From Caulobacterales bacterium RIFOXYB1_FULL_67_16 (GTDB lineage: Bacteria; Pseudomonadota; Alphaproteobacteria; Caulobacterales; Caulobacteraceae), in the NCBI GenBank assembly GCA_001796045.1, contig MGLN01000117.1:1-7448 (forward strand): a stretch of 7,448 nt of DNA, read 5' to 3'. The translations under genes were made by a program, and so were the position numbers. The stretch's first letter is position 1; each line of letters begins with the position of its first letter. This document shows, one piece after another, positions 6,060-7,448 of this stretch. The notes beneath the pieces are model-generated. The model had not been told where the DNA came from. It did no database searches and saw nothing but the letters and a program-made list of their open reading frames with translations.

Positions 6060-7448
6060 TCATTGCTCCGATACCGGGCAGTCGCTGTCTTCACAGTCGA
6101 GGTTCTCGACCACCAAAGCGATGGCCTTCTCCACCGGCACGACGGGATTTCCGATCGAGATCAGGAAGCTGTCGAAGATGGGATTGGCCGGCGCCTGCGC
6201 GTCGGCAGGCTCGATCGTCAGTTGGGCGCCGTTGAAAGTCAGTTGATAGTTGCTGGACGCCGCCAGATCGCCCTGCCCGATCGTGTAGACGCCCGGCGCC
6301 TCTCCCGGCGCGCGCGACAGCGCGCCGGTGAAGACATCGCCCTGGACCAAAGCCCCATTGGTCACCGCATAGTGCAGCACCGGATCCTGCTGTCCCTCGG
6401 TCTTGGCCGCATCCTGCGCGGTGATCGTGATTGCACGCCGGAAGATGTCGGCCAGGGTCGTCGCCGACAGGGTCAGGGTGTAGTTGCCCGCATCATTGCC
6501 CGCGAGAACTCCGTTGGTGACCGACACCGTCTTGTCCAGACCGGCATTCCGGTCGGCGAAGGCGAAGGTCGCGGACCCCGTGACCTCGTCGTTGCCCAGA
6601 ACCCCGTTCAGCGTCAGCGAACCGGTCGCCGCCGTCGTGCCGTCATAGGTCTTGTCGTTGGCGTTGGCCGTGACGCTGACCGCCCGACGCAGGATATCCG
6701 CGAGGGTCGTCGTGGGCAGGGTCAGCACATAGTTGCCCGCGTCATTGCCCGCTAGGACGCCGTTGCTCAGCGACACCGTTCTGTCCGTTCCGGCGTTCTT
6801 GTCGGCGAAGGTGAAGGTCGCGGACCCCGTGACGTCGTCGTTGCCCAGCACTCCGTTCAGCGTCAGTGAGCCGGTCGCCGCCGTCGTGCCGTCGTAGGTC
6901 TTGTCGTTCGCACTGGCCGTGGCGCTGATCGCCCGGCGCAGGATGTCGGCCAGGGTCGTCGTCGGCAGGGTCAGGGTGTAGTTGCCCGCGTCATTGCCCG
7001 CGAGGACGCCGTTGCTCAGCGACACTGTCCGGTCCGCGCCCGCGTTCTTGTCGGCGAAGGTGAAGGTTGCGGAGCCGGTGACGTCGTCGTTGCCCAGCAC
7101 CCCGTTAAGCGTCAGCGAACCGGTCGCCGCCGTCGTGCCGTCGTAGGTCTTGTCGTTGGCGCTGGCCGTGGCGCTGATCGCCCGACGCAGGATGTCCGCC
7201 ATCAGGGTCGCCGGGATCGACATCAGCACATAGTTGCCGGCGTCAGCGCCCGCGAGCGCGCCGTTGCTCAGCGACACTGTCTTGCCCACGCCGGCGTTCC
7301 TGTCGGCGAAGGTGAAGGTCGCGGTCGCCTGGACATCGTCGCCCGAAAGGACCCCGTTCAAGGACAGGGCGCCGCTTCCCGCGGTCGTGCCGTCATAGGT
7401 CTTGTCGTTCGCCGTGCCGCCCACGCCCGTGACCGATTTGGGCGTGAC
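6060..7448 (-). CDS. Large repetitive surface/secreted protein with YDG and MBG repeats (C-terminal part, runs off right edge)
   Basis: The frame is open from the right edge to the TGA at 6062-6060, giving 462 residues of a longer protein. It consists of four tandem repeats built around NDKTYDGTT, LNGVL, ATFTFADKNAG, TVSLSNGVLAG, DAGNYTLTL and TLADILRRAISA (7421-6423), then one MBG-type domain of about 70 residues (6422-6213; KTEGQQDP, FTGALSRAPGE, GVYTIGQGDL, SSNYQLTFNGAQLTI), then a tail of about 50 residues ending in an acidic segment with the pair C-E-D-S-D-C. YDG and MBG repeats are known from large filamentous-haemagglutinin-like and adhesin-like proteins, often exported by two-partner secretion. 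No beta-barrel domain is present at the C-terminus, so it is not a classical autotransporter. The N-terminal signal and secretion domain, and any partner transporter, lie outside the window. Adhesion or biofilm function is inferred. Confidence is high for the domain types and low for the function. Confidence 0.88.
   Translation of the reverse strand, partial: VTPKSVTGVGGTANDKTYDGTTAGSGALSLNGVLSGDDVQATATFTFADRNAGVGKTVSLSNGALAGADAGNYVLMSIPATLMADILRRAISATASANDKTYDGTTAATGSLTLNGVLGNDDVTGSATFTFADKNAGADRTVSLSNGVLAGNDAGNYTLTLPTTTLADILRRAISATASANDKTYDGTTAATGSLTLNGVLGNDDVTGSATFTFADKNAGTDRTVSLSNGVLAGNDAGNYVLTLPTTTLADILRRAVSVTANANDKTYDGTTAATGSLTLNGVLGNDEVTGSATFAFADRNAGLDKTVSVTNGVLAGNDAGNYTLTLSATTLADIFRRAITITAQDAAKTEGQQDPVLHYAVTNGALVQGDVFTGALSRAPGEAPGVYTIGQGDLAASSNYQLTFNGAQLTIEPADAQAPANPIFDSFLISIGNPVVPVEKAIALVVENLDCEDSDCPVSEQ
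6423..7421 (-). repeat. Four tandem in-frame coding repeats (YDG units)
   Basis: The units lie at 7421-7170 (252 bases, 84 residues) and at 7169-6921, 6920-6672 and 6671-6423 (249 bases, 83 residues each). The NDK codons recur at exactly 249 or 252 bases, which defines the period. The second and third units differ at only 4 of 83 residues but at about 27 of 249 bases by hand count, so most changes are silent. The first unit is the most divergent (GSGALS, SGDDVQAT, VLMSIPATLM). The array may continue beyond the right edge. Confidence 0.9.

Noticed and set aside
5840..6235. Plus-strand open frame of 131 codons
   Set aside because: Its first part looks like degraded intergenic repeat and its second part is antisense to the surface protein gene; there is no ribosome binding site or domain.
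6423..7421. CRISPR array as an explanation for the regular repeats
   Set aside because: The period is 249-252 bases and the whole unit is repeated in frame with a protein, with no short repeats or unique spacers.

Overview
The window looks like a high-GC alphaproteobacterial chromosome, most likely a Caulobacterales member such as a Brevundimonas relative. This is inferred from the strong G/C third-position bias, the gene order mraZ-rsmH-ftsL-ftsI-murE, a Caulobacter-style promoter and protein flavour; no rRNA or other marker gene is present to prove it. Every gene I can support is on the minus strand.

Positions 4490 down to 1 hold the start of the division and cell wall (dcw) cluster: mraZ (regulator), rsmH/mraW (16S rRNA methyltransferase), ftsL (divisome bitopic protein), ftsI (septal transpeptidase, PBP3) and the first 278 codons of murE (peptidoglycan precursor ligase), which runs off the left edge. 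All four gene junctions are 4-base stop/start overlaps (GTGA or ATGA), so the five genes read as one translationally coupled operon. Upstream of mraZ (4575-4713) is a compact control region. It has four TGGG boxes at exact 10-base spacing plus a fifth, which are predicted MraZ sites and lie over a predicted promoter. Further up are a near-consensus CtrA site and a DnaA-box match within an inverted repeat.

Positions 4869-5649 hold a decayed CPA1-type sodium/proton antiporter. Its reading frame is broken by two single-base losses and its C-terminal part is missing. Positions 5650-6059 carry no credible gene, only an inverted repeat and what looks like a degraded intergenic repeat.

Positions 6060-7448 hold the C-terminal 462 codons of a large repetitive surface or secreted protein: four YDG-type repeats of 83-84 residues, one MBG-type domain and a short acidic tail with a cysteine pair. 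Its N-terminus lies beyond the right edge. No wholly new system is evident. The points most worth checking are the division-operon control region, the antiporter decay, and the repeat architecture and cysteine tail of the surface protein.
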